Source: Paenibacillus durus
GTDB taxonomy: Bacteria; Bacillota; Bacilli; Paenibacillales; Paenibacillaceae
Length of the DNA: 64,000 nucleotides
Direction: 5' to 3'
Assembly (NCBI RefSeq): GCF_000756615.1
Contig: NZ_CP009288.1
Span: forward strand, 372,001 to 436,000
In this document: in pieces, positions 34,303 to 42,527 of the stretch
Layout of the letters: the number at the start of each line of letters is the position of its first letter
Position numbering within the stretch: the stretch's first letter is position 1
Program-made: the position numbers and the translations under genes
The notes under the pieces: generated by a model
What the model was told of the DNA's origin: nothing
What the model saw: the letters and a program-made list of their open reading frames with translations, nothing else
Database searches by the model: none

Positions 34303-35217
34303 ATGGAGGATATTGCGGAATCAGTGGGTAAGGAAATCAAGGAAGGCGTGCGGACTTATTTCGCTTTGCCGCACTTGTACGAGCAAGCGGTTGCCTGTAT
34401 AGATGAGAAGCTGAGAGGGAATCTGCCGTTCGCTAATCTTACGGTGCTTCACTACCGGGCTTTTGGAGGAGCGGGTCCTTCCATATTTCGGGCTGCCGGA
34501 GCGGTTGAGCTCATGATTCTAAGCGCGGATATTGTCGACGACCTTCAGGATAAGGACAACAGCTTGACGGCATGGAGCCGGATGAGCCCCGAAATTGCGC
34601 TTAACATTGCCTTTGGGCTCACGTTCATTTCCGGGCAGATGCTGCTTACCTGCGAATTCCCCTTGGAACGGATTCACGGGGCTGTACAATTTATGAACAC
34701 CCAGACCCTCGCGGCTATTAACGGGCAAACGGCGGATCTGCTGAACGATATTAGGACCGAGGAGGATTACCTCCGCATGATCAAGCAAAAGTCGGCTGCA
34801 TTCGTGGTCGCCGCCTGCATGATCGGCACGTTCCTGGCTACCGGCGAGTGGAACAGTCAAGTAAGAGACTATGCCGAAGAACTCGGAATCGCCGATCAGA
34901 TCAAGAACGACATCCGCGATCTGCTGGATTGGGAAAGGGGGGATTTCAAGAACCGTAAAAAAACGCTGTCCACGCTGTATCTACTTCAGTTTATCGCCGA
35001 GGAGGATAAATGGATCGCCGATTACTTTGAAGGACGCCTCCGGATGGAGGAGATCAGCCACCGCAGGGAGGAATTCGAACGAGCCGTCGAACGGACGGGA
35101 ACCTTTCTCTATACCTCTGTACGGATGAGAATGCATTGCTATAATTACTTGCAGATCGTAGACAAGCTGGATATCGACGCTCACTGGAAGAACCGTATCA
35201 CCGCCTTGGCCGAATAG
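34303..35217 (+). CDS. comQ: ComQ-like isoprenyl transferase
   Basis: A 304-residue all-helical protein of the polyprenyl synthase fold. The first Asp-rich motif is ADIVDDLQDKD (D79, D80, D83), as in ComQ, and the second is QIKNDIRDLLDW. The chain is shorter and more divergent than chain-elongating synthases and is followed within 35 bases by a ComX-like prepeptide gene. ComQ attaches a farnesyl or geranyl group to a Trp of ComX and processes the pheromone. ATG at 34303 has GGGGG five bases upstream; TTG at 34270 has no site. comP and comA do not follow. A heptaprenyl diphosphate synthase role is the alternative, but no partner gene for it is adjacent. Confidence 0.82.
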   Translation: MEDIAESVGKEIKEGVRTYFALPHLYEQAVACIDEKLRGNLPFANLTVLHYRAFGGAGPSIFRAAGAVELMILSADIVDDLQDKDNSLTAWSRMSPEIALNIAFGLTFISGQMLLTCEFPLERIHGAVQFMNTQTLAAINGQTADLLNDIRTEEDYLRMIKQKSAAFVVAACMIGTFLATGEWNSQVRDYAEELGIADQIKNDIRDLLDWERGDFKNRKKTLSTLYLLQFIAEEDKWIADYFEGRLRMEEISHRREEFERAVERTGTFLYTSVRMRMHCYNYLQIVDKLDIDAHWKNRITALAE

Positions 35218-35251
35218 ACCTTGGCACAATAATCGATTGGGGGAATTGTCC

Positions 35252-35449
35252 ATGTTAAAGGAAATCATTCAAAGCTTGATGAAAGATCCCGCAGCAGCCC
35301 ATCGTTTAAAGAACGGCCAGTATGAACTTGTTGGAATCAGCGAAGTTGAGCGAAGAGCGCTGCTGGAAGCGCTGGATGACAAGAACCGGGTTGCCAAAGC
35401 CGGGGAACTGGGAGCCTGGGACACCGTCAAAGCGGCAGCAGCACTATAA
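35252..35449 (+). CDS. comX: ComX-like pheromone prepeptide
   Basis: A 65-residue peptide (MLKEIIQSLMKDPAAAHRLK, then NGQYELVGISEVERRALLEA). The opening short helix, K-D-P, the L-x-N-G turn and the V-G-I-S-x-x-E-R-R-A-L helix reproduce the ComX precursor layout. The C-terminal part holds a single Trp (W56, GELGAWDTVK), the residue that ComQ prenylates in known systems. Here the Trp lies ten residues from the end, further than in Bacillus ComX (two to four). ATG follows GGGGGAA by seven bases. It is co-transcribed with comQ and closed by a terminator. No receptor kinase gene is nearby, so the target is unknown. Confidence 0.7.
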   Translation: MLKEIIQSLMKDPAAAHRLKNGQYELVGISEVERRALLEALDDKNRVAKAGELGAWDTVKAAAAL

Positions 35450-35462
35450 CCTGAAGATGCAA

Positions 35463-35500
35463 AAACAGCCTTAATCTGAATCAACGGATTAAGGCTGTTT
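35463..35500. terminator. Terminator after comQX
   Basis: aaacagccttaatc (35463-35476) pairs with gattaaggctgttt (35487-35500), a 14-bp stem. The stop codon of the convergent hydrolase gene lies in its loop, so it can serve both directions. Confidence 0.85.
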
Positions 35501-37784
35501 GTATAGGAGAAGGATGCGACCCGCCGGAATAAAAGCCGATATCATCAAGCATGACGGCGTCTCCATCGCCGAGAAGATAGAAGGTAATCTGCGCCGCATG
35601 CGCCGGATCGAAGGAAGGATTCTGCTTATGGAACAGATCGAATGAAAGCTCATAGGTCTGAAAGACCGCTTCGGTAAGATCGCCGTACTTGCCTCCGCTG
35701 ATGCGCTGCTCCAGCCAGGGTATCCGGGCGAAGCGCGTCTGCGGCAGCGGCAGGGGCGTCATGACCGCCGAGAGCGGCAGACGCGCCTTGACGCCGAGGC
35801 GATCGGCCAGCTCAACCTCTATTTGCGGCGGCAGGCCGGAGACTGAACCGGCACCAAGGTTGGCCATGGAGAAGGACAGGCCGTCCGCTCCGTAGAGCGC
35901 GGCATCGGCAGCCGGTCCGTTCCCCAGCGCAATGCGGTAGAATGCTTCCCCCGCTTCGCCGGCTCTGCGTTCCAGCAACGCTCCGTATGTCCCTTTGCCT
36001 CCTCCCTCCCGGTCTTTGGCCATTTCCTCGGTCCAGCTTACTCCTGAAGCTGTAATTAAGCCGCCGGTTTCTGGCGTCGCCCTGTTCCGATCCTCTTCGT
36101 AGCCCGCTATGATCCTGAATCCGCCGTCCTGATAGCGGTTGAAATAAGCCGTCGAAGCGGGCAGCCACTGCAGGCCGCTCCGGTAATCCCGGAACAGGCC
36201 GGTATACTCGCTGCTGCCATGCAGCGCCTGTTCCAGAAAGGCCGAAATGTACACTTTGGCAATTTGCCGCTGCTCCTCCTCTTTCATTATGCCGCTGCGG
36301 TTTAGGAACAGCCCGGCCGGCGGCGGAAGATCAAGGAGGCCCCAGTCGCTGTTGAACTGGCTGTGATTCGCGCCGCCGATATACAGCGAGGTCTTGAAGG
36401 CGTCCGTGTAAGCAGAATAGAATGAGCGAATATACTGCCGGTCTCCGTAGAAATCATGCACATCACCGTCCCGCGCGCCATGGAGGGCCATATAGCTTAC
36501 ATCATGAAGCTGGGCCAACCGGCCGTCGACCGTCTGGTCGGTGGGAGCCATCGCGGCCACCGCCGAAATATGGAATCTGCTGGCAGGCTTAAGGACGGGA
36601 TCGTCCTTAAACCAGCGCTGCGCGTCCGCCGCCATGGCGGCCGCCTGCCCGCCGCGGCTGTGCCCGATCAGGGCTGTTTTTGCAAAATCGATCTTGCCGT
36701 AAAAAGGATTATCCGGTGCATACGAAAAGGAAGCGAGCTGCTCCAAATGCTTCAGAATGATCCAGGCGCGCAGCTTGTAGTCGCCCTCCGGAATGCCTGA
36801 CCAGGCCGAATAATTCAGGAAATTCTCATCCAGGGAGATGGCGATGAACCCGCGGCTCGCAAGCAGTTCACCGAGATAAGCGTAACCTCCGTCCGAAAAA
36901 TCCTCCATCATATGGTTGCCGTGTACGATAAGCACAAGCGGAAAAGGACCGTCTCCCTCCGGCATCCATACCCGTCCGTTCAGCGGCAGCGATTCCGGGT
37001 CGAAGCCCCAGAACAGTGTGCGGAGCGCAGACCATTTCTTCATATAGGAAGAAGCGTTCACGGAAGAGGAGCGGACAGCCGCCCCGCTCCCGTATTCGGC
37101 CCGGCGCCGGTCGCTTCCGCTGCCATAGGTGAAGCTCCGGTATGCATATCCGCCCGGCATTCCCGGATTGGCCGCGGTCAGAGAGCCAGCGGCAGCGGCG
37201 CTATTTGCCGGGGGTGAATCCGCTGCCTTGTCAGGAGCGCCTCCCTGTTGAAGCTGCAATCCGCCTGCCGGAATGAACGGAAGGGACAGCAGCGCTGCCA
37301 TGATCAGCAGACCGGGAACGATTTTGCCTCTCCCCAGGAGTCCGATGGCAATGCCTGCAAGCGCTCCGAGCGCGGCGGCTGCTGCGGCGACAGCGGCGGA
37401 AGCTTCAGCGGTAAGATCAGCGCTATAGAGAATAACCATGACAATTCCGGCGCTGCCGGCTAGACATCCCGTGAACAGCCGCGGGAGACGTAAAGATGCC
37501 AGTGCGAGCAGCACAGCTGTCAGATGGCCCGCCGCAGCCAGCATGGCCGTTCCAAATCCCGCGGCCAGCATCAGATCCGCCGGCCTTCCGAGGCCGGTGG
37601 GAATCCCCAGCATGAGGGCTGAACAAGCCGCAAAGCTTACTAACCACGGCCCGGCAATCCCCAAGCGCCATATACGGGTATCATAGCGGTATGTTTCGCG
37701 GATTCGGTTGACCAAAATTTCCGCAATGCGCCTGTACCGCCCGGGTCTTTCCGGCACGGGCGGCTGTCCCAGTTCCAGGTCCAT
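35481..37784 (-). CDS. Membrane-anchored alpha/beta hydrolase
   Basis: A 767-residue protein. Residues about 45-190 are hydrophobic with several helices (GPWLVSFAACSALMLGI, LAGIAIGLLGRGKI, GLLIMAALLSLPFIPAGG); a Pro/Ala linker follows; then an alpha/beta hydrolase domain with FPLVLIVHGNHMMEDFSDGG (oxyanion region) and nucleophile Ser in IGHSRGGQAAAMAAD; the last 250 residues are probably a beta-rich accessory domain. It resembles lipase/dienelactone-hydrolase-like enzymes anchored in the membrane; the substrate is unknown. ATG at 37784 has GGAGG upstream, and a frame 14 codons longer lacks a site. It is convergent with comX and ends inside the shared terminator. Confidence 0.85.
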   Translation of the reverse strand: MDLELGQPPVPERPGRYRRIAEILVNRIRETYRYDTRIWRLGIAGPWLVSFAACSALMLGIPTGLGRPADLMLAAGFGTAMLAAAGHLTAVLLALASLRLPRLFTGCLAGSAGIVMVILYSADLTAEASAAVAAAAAALGALAGIAIGLLGRGKIVPGLLIMAALLSLPFIPAGGLQLQQGGAPDKAADSPPANSAAAAGSLTAANPGMPGGYAYRSFTYGSGSDRRRAEYGSGAAVRSSSVNASSYMKKWSALRTLFWGFDPESLPLNGRVWMPEGDGPFPLVLIVHGNHMMEDFSDGGYAYLGELLASRGFIAISLDENFLNYSAWSGIPEGDYKLRAWIILKHLEQLASFSYAPDNPFYGKIDFAKTALIGHSRGGQAAAMAADAQRWFKDDPVLKPASRFHISAVAAMAPTDQTVDGRLAQLHDVSYMALHGARDGDVHDFYGDRQYIRSFYSAYTDAFKTSLYIGGANHSQFNSDWGLLDLPPPAGLFLNRSGIMKEEEQRQIAKVYISAFLEQALHGSSEYTGLFRDYRSGLQWLPASTAYFNRYQDGGFRIIAGYEEDRNRATPETGGLITASGVSWTEEMAKDREGGGKGTYGALLERRAGEAGEAFYRIALGNGPAADAALYGADGLSFSMANLGAGSVSGLPPQIEVELADRLGVKARLPLSAVMTPLPLPQTRFARIPWLEQRISGGKYGDLTEAVFQTYELSFDLFHKQNPSFDPAHAAQITFYLLGDGDAVMLDDIGFYSGGSHPSPIQTALIR

Positions 37785-37987
37785 TTTTAATCCTCCGGCT
37801 TCGCTGCTAAGCGGATTCCTCAGCAAGATGTAGCAATAATAGTCTTTTGCCGCATGTCTGACAAGTGGTACTTGCAGGAGCGAAAAAAATAGCGGCTTTC
37901 CTTAAAGAGCTGCAAATCTATCACGTCCGCGTTAGAAAGAATTCCGGTTGTTGGATAAATCCTTGTATTCCACTCGAAAATAAATGA

Positions 37988-38016
37988 TTGACAAGAGTGG
38001 GGGAGCCTATTATTAT
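37988..38016 (+). promoter_or_regulatory. Promoter of the sulfate transport operon
   Basis: TTGACA (37988-37993), a 17-base spacer and TATTAT (38011-38016), 170 bases before the binding-protein gene. Confidence 0.75.
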
Positions 38017-38026
38017 ATTTTCATAA

Positions 38027-38043
38027 CCTACTAATTTGGTAGG
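38027..38043 (+). promoter_or_regulatory. Palindrome at the sulfate operon start site
   Basis: The 17-base sequence cctactaatttggtagg is an inverted repeat (cctac/gtagg, with aa/tt inside and one mismatch) beginning 11 bases after the -10. Its place at the transcription start of a sulfur-uptake operon suggests a repressor site (CymR-type control is the obvious idea, not shown). The 140-base leader after it also has a cagacggc/gccggtctg stem and a T-rich hairpin near 38143-38160. Confidence 0.45.
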
Positions 38044-38186
38044 AATAATAAATATTTTCTTACCGTACAGACGGCGAAACCCATGTCTAGGAACGCATTG
38101 GCCGCTTTGCCGGTCTGAGTGCCAGCGGGGTTCCACTGTCTGTTTTTGCAAAAAATACAGGTACATCAAATGGGGGAGAGATTGAA

Positions 38187-39299
38187 ATGAAAAAAAGGCT
38201 GAAAAAGGGACTATTGACAGGATTTGCGCTGCTGCTGACGGCGGGTCTTACGGCTTGCGGAAGTAACAGCGGCGCAGAGAGCGGATCTTCTGCTTCGCCG
38301 GAGTCTGCGGCTGCAGGCAGCGCATCGCCAACGGCGGCGGCGTCGCCCGCACAATCGAAAGAGCCGGTGGAACTGCTGAACGTCTCCTATGATCCTACTC
38401 GTGAATTGTATGAGAACTATAACAAAGCCTTCTCCGCTTATTGGGAGAAAGAGGCCGGACAGAAAGTGACAATTAAACAGTCGCATGGCGGTTCCGGCAA
38501 GCAAAGCCGCGCCGTGCAGGATGGTCTGGAAGCGGACGTCGTAACCCTGGCGCTCGGCTACGATATTGACGCCTTGCAAAAGGCTGGCCTGATTAATGAA
38601 GGCTGGCAGAGCAAATATGAACATAACAGCTCCCCTTACACCTCGACCATCGTGTTCCTGGTTCGCAAGGGTAATCCGAAAGGCATCAAGGATTGGCCGG
38701 ATCTGCTGAAGGACGGCGTAGAGGTTATCACCCCGAATCCGAAGACATCGGGCGGCGCCCGCTGGAATTACCTGGCGGCTTGGGGTTACGCGCTGGATCA
38801 TAACAATAATGACGAGGCCAAGGCTCAGGAATTCCTCAAGAACCTGTTTACGCATGTGCCTGTGCTTGATACCGGGGCGCGCGGCGCGACCACAACCTTT
38901 GTGGAACGCGGAATCGGCGATGTGTTGCTTGCTTGGGAGAACGAGGCCTACCTGTCCGTGAATGAGCTGGGCAAGGATAAATTCGATATTGTGTATCCTT
39001 CGGAAAGTATTCTGGCTGAGCCTCCGGTAGCTATAGTCGATAAAGTGGTCGATAAGAAAGGAACCCGCGAGGTTGCGGATGCTTACCTGAAATATCTGTA
39101 TAGCGAAGAGGGCCAAAAGATCGCTGCAGAGAACTACTACCGTCCGACGCTTGACAGCGTTAAGGAAGAGTACAAGTCCAAGTTCCCGGATATCAAGCTC
39201 TTCACGCTCGCTGATAAATTTGGAACGTGGCAAGAAACGCAGCAGAAGCATTTTAACGACGGCGGTGTCTTTGACCAGATCTATGTGCCTGGCAAATAA
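38187..39299 (+). CDS. sbp: Sulfate-binding lipoprotein
   Basis: A 370-residue periplasmic-type binding protein anchored as a lipoprotein (LLTGFALLLTAGLTACGSN; the Cys is lipidated), with a Ser/Ala/Pro linker and the sulfate-binding family core: LLNVSYDPTRELYENYNKAF, QSHGGSGKQSRAVQDGLEAD, TPNPKTSGGARWNYLAAWGY and DTGARGATTTFVERG. It captures sulfate or thiosulfate for the CysTW channel. ATG follows GGGGGAGAG. First gene of sbp-cysT-cysW; the palindrome at its start site suggests repression when sulfur is plentiful. Confidence 0.95.
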   Translation: MKKRLKKGLLTGFALLLTAGLTACGSNSGAESGSSASPESAAAGSASPTAAASPAQSKEPVELLNVSYDPTRELYENYNKAFSAYWEKEAGQKVTIKQSHGGSGKQSRAVQDGLEADVVTLALGYDIDALQKAGLINEGWQSKYEHNSSPYTSTIVFLVRKGNPKGIKDWPDLLKDGVEVITPNPKTSGGARWNYLAAWGYALDHNNNDEAKAQEFLKNLFTHVPVLDTGARGATTTFVERGIGDVLLAWENEAYLSVNELGKDKFDIVYPSESILAEPPVAIVDKVVDKKGTREVADAYLKYLYSEEGQKIAAENYYRPTLDSVKEEYKSKFPDIKLFTLADKFGTWQETQQKHFNDGGVFDQIYVPGK

Positions 39300-39381
39300 G
39301 GAAATCTTGGGATAGAAGCAGGAAATACGGTGGGGCTGATCGGCTGAACGGTGCCGAAGGCGGAGAAAGGATGAACAATCG

Positions 39382-40218
39382 ATGAATGTCACTGCTAAGG
39401 CGACGCGGCGGGGGGTGCTGCCGGGATTCGGTCTGACCATGGGGTACAGCATTTTATACTTGAGTCTTGTCGTGCTTATTCCACTGGCTGCGCTGCTGTT
39501 CAATTCAACGGGACTGACCTTTGCGAAGTTCTGGTCGGTGGCTACGGACCCTCGGGTTCTGGCCTCATACCGGGTCAGTCTGACCACGTCGGCGGCGGCC
39601 GCATTGGTGGACGGTCTGCTGGGACTGCTGCTGGCATGGGTGCTGGTACGCTACCGATTCCCGGGAAAAAGAATCTTCGATGCCCTGATCGACCTGCCGT
39701 TCGCGCTGCCGACGGCGGTGGCAGGCGTGTCGCTGACGGCGCTGTATTCCGGCAATGGCTGGATCGGCTCGCTGCTTGAGCCGCTCGGCATCAAAGTGGC
39801 GTTTACGCCGCTGGGCATTTCCTTGGCGCTAATGTTCATCGGTATTCCTTTTGTCGTACGCACCGTTCAGCCGGTGCTGGAGGATTTGGAGCGGGATACG
39901 GAGGAAGCGGCAGCCACGCTGGGGGCAGGACGCTGGCGTATCTTCCGCAAGGTGCTGCTGCCGGAGCTGATTCCGCCCCTGATCACCGGCTTTGCCTTGG
40001 CCTTTGCCCGGGGAATCGGCGAATACGGCTCGGTTGTGTTCATCTCGGGCAACATGCCCATGCGGACAGAGATCGCTCCGCTCCTCATCATGTCGAAGCT
40101 GGAGCAGTACGATTACGCTGGAGCAACGGCAGTGGCGCTGCTGCTTCTCCTTATTTCCTTCCTGATGCTTCTTGTGATCAATATGCTTCAGCGATGGACC
40201 CGCAAGGCATCACGCTAA
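39382..40218 (+). CDS. cysT: Sulfate ABC transporter permease CysT
   Basis: A 278-residue permease with six helices and the family loop LERDTEEAAATLGAGRWRIFRKVLLPELIPPLITG that docks the ATPase. The segments FPGKRIFDALIDLPFALPTAVAGVSL and EYGSVVFISGNMPMRTEIAP are the CysT/CysU signature. ATG at 39382. It lies 82 bases after sbp and 34 before cysW. No CysA ATPase gene follows in the window, so the ATPase must come from elsewhere. Confidence 0.95.
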   Translation: MNVTAKATRRGVLPGFGLTMGYSILYLSLVVLIPLAALLFNSTGLTFAKFWSVATDPRVLASYRVSLTTSAAAALVDGLLGLLLAWVLVRYRFPGKRIFDALIDLPFALPTAVAGVSLTALYSGNGWIGSLLEPLGIKVAFTPLGISLALMFIGIPFVVRTVQPVLEDLERDTEEAAATLGAGRWRIFRKVLLPELIPPLITGFALAFARGIGEYGSVVFISGNMPMRTEIAPLLIMSKLEQYDYAGATAVALLLLLISFLMLLVINMLQRWTRKASR

Positions 40219-40252
40219 GGCCCCCACTATTTAAACTAAAGGAGGAATAAGG

Positions 40253-41116
40253 ATGGCTGGAACTGTCCCGCTTCGCGGCAGACGGCCGAAGGCGGCCGTA
40301 CCCGCAGCGGCTGTGAACGAATCGTCCGCGGTCAAATGGCTGCTTATCGGAGCTGCCGGGCTGGTGCTGCTCTGGCTGATTGTGCTCCCGCTGAGCATTG
40401 TGCTGACCGAGGCGCTTAAGCAGGGCTGGAATGTATACTGGGCCGCGCTGAAAGATCCCGACGCCGCTTCCGCACTGCGGATGACTCTTTTGGTGGCGGG
40501 CATTAGCGTGCCGCTGAATACGATATTCGGCGTAGCGGCCGCCTGGGCCATAGCGAAGTTCAAATTTCGCGGCAAAGGAATGCTCATTACGCTTATTGAT
40601 CTTCCCTTTGCCGTCTCGCCGGTTATCGGCGGTCTCGTGTATGTCCTGGTCTTCGGTGCGCACGGTTGGTTTGGCCCGTGGCTTGACGCGCATGATATCA
40701 AAATCGTGTTCGCCGTTCCGGGAATCGTACTCGCCACGATGTTCGTAACCTTTCCATTTGTAGCTCGTGAATTGATCCCGCTGATGGAAGATCAAGGAAC
40801 GCAGGAGGAGGAAGCGGCGCTAACGCTTGGCGCAAAGGGCTGGCAGATCTTTTTCCGCGTAACGCTTCCCAATATTAAATGGGGCCTGCTGTACGGCATT
40901 ATTCTATGCAACGCGCGGGCGATGGGTGAATTCGGCGCAGTATCTGTTGTCTCGGGCCACATTCGCGGGGAGACCAACACGCTCCCGCTGCATGTGGAGA
41001 TTCTCTACAACGAGTATCAGTTCTCGGCTTCCTTCGCGGTTGCATCCCTGCTTCTTCTGCTGGCGCTCGTGACCATGCTGATCAAAAGTTGGCTGCAGCG
41101 TAAAAGTAGTCATTGA
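40253..41116 (+). CDS. cysW: Sulfate ABC transporter permease CysW
   Basis: A 287-residue permease, partner of CysT. Family segments: FRGKGMLITLIDLPFAVSPVIGGLVYVL, LMEDQGTQEEEAALTLGAKGWQIFFRVTLPNIKWGL (ATPase contact loop) and NARAMGEFGAVSVVSGHIRGETNTLPLH. A charged N-terminus of about 30 residues precedes helix 1. AAAGGAGGAATAAGG lies before the ATG. CysT and CysW form the membrane channel for sulfate. It is followed by a short YezD-type gene. Confidence 0.95.
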   Translation: MAGTVPLRGRRPKAAVPAAAVNESSAVKWLLIGAAGLVLLWLIVLPLSIVLTEALKQGWNVYWAALKDPDAASALRMTLLVAGISVPLNTIFGVAAAWAIAKFKFRGKGMLITLIDLPFAVSPVIGGLVYVLVFGAHGWFGPWLDAHDIKIVFAVPGIVLATMFVTFPFVARELIPLMEDQGTQEEEAALTLGAKGWQIFFRVTLPNIKWGLLYGIILCNARAMGEFGAVSVVSGHIRGETNTLPLHVEILYNEYQFSASFAVASLLLLLALVTMLIKSWLQRKSSH

Positions 41117-41222
41117 CAGAAGATAGGCAGCATGCTAATTTAAACCATAGTATACAGGTTGGAAATTACGGTATTTAGTGGGGCGGTTAACCCGCTGCGG
41201 AATGAGAAGGAGGGCTAGTGAA

Positions 41223-41432
41223 TTGGCTAAACCGCTGAAAGTGGATGAAATTTGGCTGGAGAGGATTGCGGGACTTCTGGACAGTATGGAATTCGGCTCA
41301 TTGCATATTGTTGTGCATGAAGGCCAGATCGTGCAGATGGAGCGGACGGAACGCAAGCGGTTCGAGAACGCCACACGGCACAGCGGAGAAGCCGTAACCC
41401 GGCGTCCTGATTCTCGTGCTGCGGGACGGTAA
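41223..41432 (+). CDS. yezD: YezD-family small protein
   Basis: A 69-residue protein whose first 50 residues (VDEIWLERIAGLLDSMEFGS, LHIVVHEGQIVQMERTERKRF) match the YezD/DUF2292 family, which often lies next to sulfur-assimilation genes in Bacillales; function is not known. The last 20 residues are Arg-rich and not typical. TTG at 41223 is chosen because GGAGGG lies eight bases before it. Its place behind cysW supports a link to sulfur metabolism. Confidence 0.8.
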   Translation: MAKPLKVDEIWLERIAGLLDSMEFGSLHIVVHEGQIVQMERTERKRFENATRHSGEAVTRRPDSRAAGR

Positions 41433-41491
41433 TGACCCGCAAGCTATCGCTAAGAATCGGATATGGAATCATTTATTAATTTATGGATCAG

Positions 41492-41539
41492 CAGACAGCG
41501 GCCCGCTCCCGGGATAACCCGGAGGCGGGCCGCTGTCTG
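41492..41539. terminator. Strong terminator after the sulfate operon
   Basis: cagacagcggcccgc (41492-41506) and gcgggccgctgtctg (41525-41539) form a 15-bp perfect stem with a second ctccggg-like inner stem. It lies between convergent genes. Confidence 0.88.
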
Positions 41540-41559
41540 TGTTTCCCGGATCTTACGGC

Positions 41560-41880
41560 TTAGTACCGGGGTGTCCGCCGTGCGGACGAAATACCCTCAA
41601 TCAGCAGAACCAGGGCGGTTATGGCATGCATGATCCAGCCTACGATTGGAATGATGGCGATAATAGAAGTAACGACTCCGATAATGTTGCCGGTGACGGG
41701 CCCCCGCTCATTATACAGCACGGCAATAGCGATGGCATGCAGCAGAAAAGCGACCCCGAGCGGCAGCCAAGCGTTGGCCACAACGAATGCGCCGCCGATG
41801 AACGGAAGCGCCAGAAAAGCCTCGTAAGCAAAAGTGCCCCATTTAAACAGTTTTCCCCAAGGAGACATCTCCTTCACCAA
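41560..41880 (-). CDS. Small multi-pass membrane protein
   Basis: A 106-residue protein with four hydrophobic stretches (FAYEAFLALPFIGGAFVVANAW, GVAFLLHAIAIAVLYN, VTGNIIGVVTSIIAIIPIVGW, HAITALVLLIEG). The ERGPVTGNIIG loop and the even helix spacing look like a conserved small membrane family of Bacillales, but I cannot name it. The ATG at 41880 has AAGGTTGGTGAAGGAG-type purine sequence upstream. Monocistronic; function unknown. Confidence 0.7.
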   Translation of the reverse strand: MVKEMSPWGKLFKWGTFAYEAFLALPFIGGAFVVANAWLPLGVAFLLHAIAIAVLYNERGPVTGNIIGVVTSIIAIIPIVGWIMHAITALVLLIEGISSARRTPRY

Positions 41881-42021
41881 CCTTTCCTTAATATTAATAT
41901 TCCATAGAACGTGCGGTGATACAAGGTATGCAAGCCCTTAACGGTCCCCTGACTATTTTTTAACTGCTTTGCGGATTGGGTAATATTCGTTGTGGCTCAT
42001 TAACGATTGCAGGAGGAACGT

Positions 42022-42279
42022 ATGATGGACTATAAATTAATTACGATCAAGCGGGTCACCGGTTTCGTCGGTTTATGGATCATGGCGCGGCTGCTCGGGA
42101 AAAAGAGGATTTCCCAGCTGACTCCCTTCGATTTTGTCTCTGCGATGATGCTGAGTGAAATTGTGGGCAATATGAAGGAAATGAAGCGGGGCCTTGATTT
42201 CGGCCAACTGCGGATGATGCTGCGCCAGATTGAAAGCTACAGTGTAGATCGATGGCGTAACGAGAAACTGGAATATTAA
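42022..42279 (+). pseudogene. DUF421 (YetF-like) gene remnant with internal deletion
   Basis: The frame starts well (AGGAGG, ATG) and residues 1-50 match the N-terminus of DUF421 membrane proteins: VTGFVGLWIMARLLGKKRIS, then QLTPFDFVSAMMLSEIVGN. The family then continues for about 150 residues with two more helices and a soluble domain. Here the sequence jumps after SEIVGN to a charged stretch (KEMKRGLDFGQLRMMLRQIE) that may be the C-terminal part, and stops at 85 residues; the frame goes on 10 codons past the stop (REAQQLRFKD). It looks like an internal deletion leaving a non-functional stub. Intact members are about 200-240 residues. Confidence 0.65.
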
Positions 42280-42387
42280 ATCCGTGAGGCCCAGCAATTG
42301 CGGTTCAAAGATTAATGATTCCTTGTTAACAGGCTAGGCTACAGAGATATTGTTAAACTCTCGTGGGAACGTAAGTTTAATTAAAGG

Positions 42388-42435
42388 CAGCGGCAGTATA
42401 AGACTATATTTTTATGTCTTAGTCTGCCGCTGTTT
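42388..42435. terminator. Terminator near the lysyl-oxidase gene
   Basis: cagcggcagtataagac (42388-42404) pairs with gtcttagtctgccgctg (42416-42432) in a two-part stem, with TTT following. It lies downstream of both the DUF421 remnant and, on the other strand, the lysyl-oxidase gene. Confidence 0.8.
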
Positions 42436-42527
42436 CGTTTATTGGAACAGTCTATAACTTTATTTTCTTTGAACATCAATGAAGATGGATAGAACCGGAG
42501 TGTCACCTATCTGTTCCCAAACCCATT

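Noticed and set aside
34303..35217. Reading the prenyltransferase as a menaquinone heptaprenyl diphosphate synthase
   Set aside because: The Asp-rich motifs are ComQ-like, no hepS-type partner or menaquinone gene is adjacent, and a ComX-like gene follows directly.
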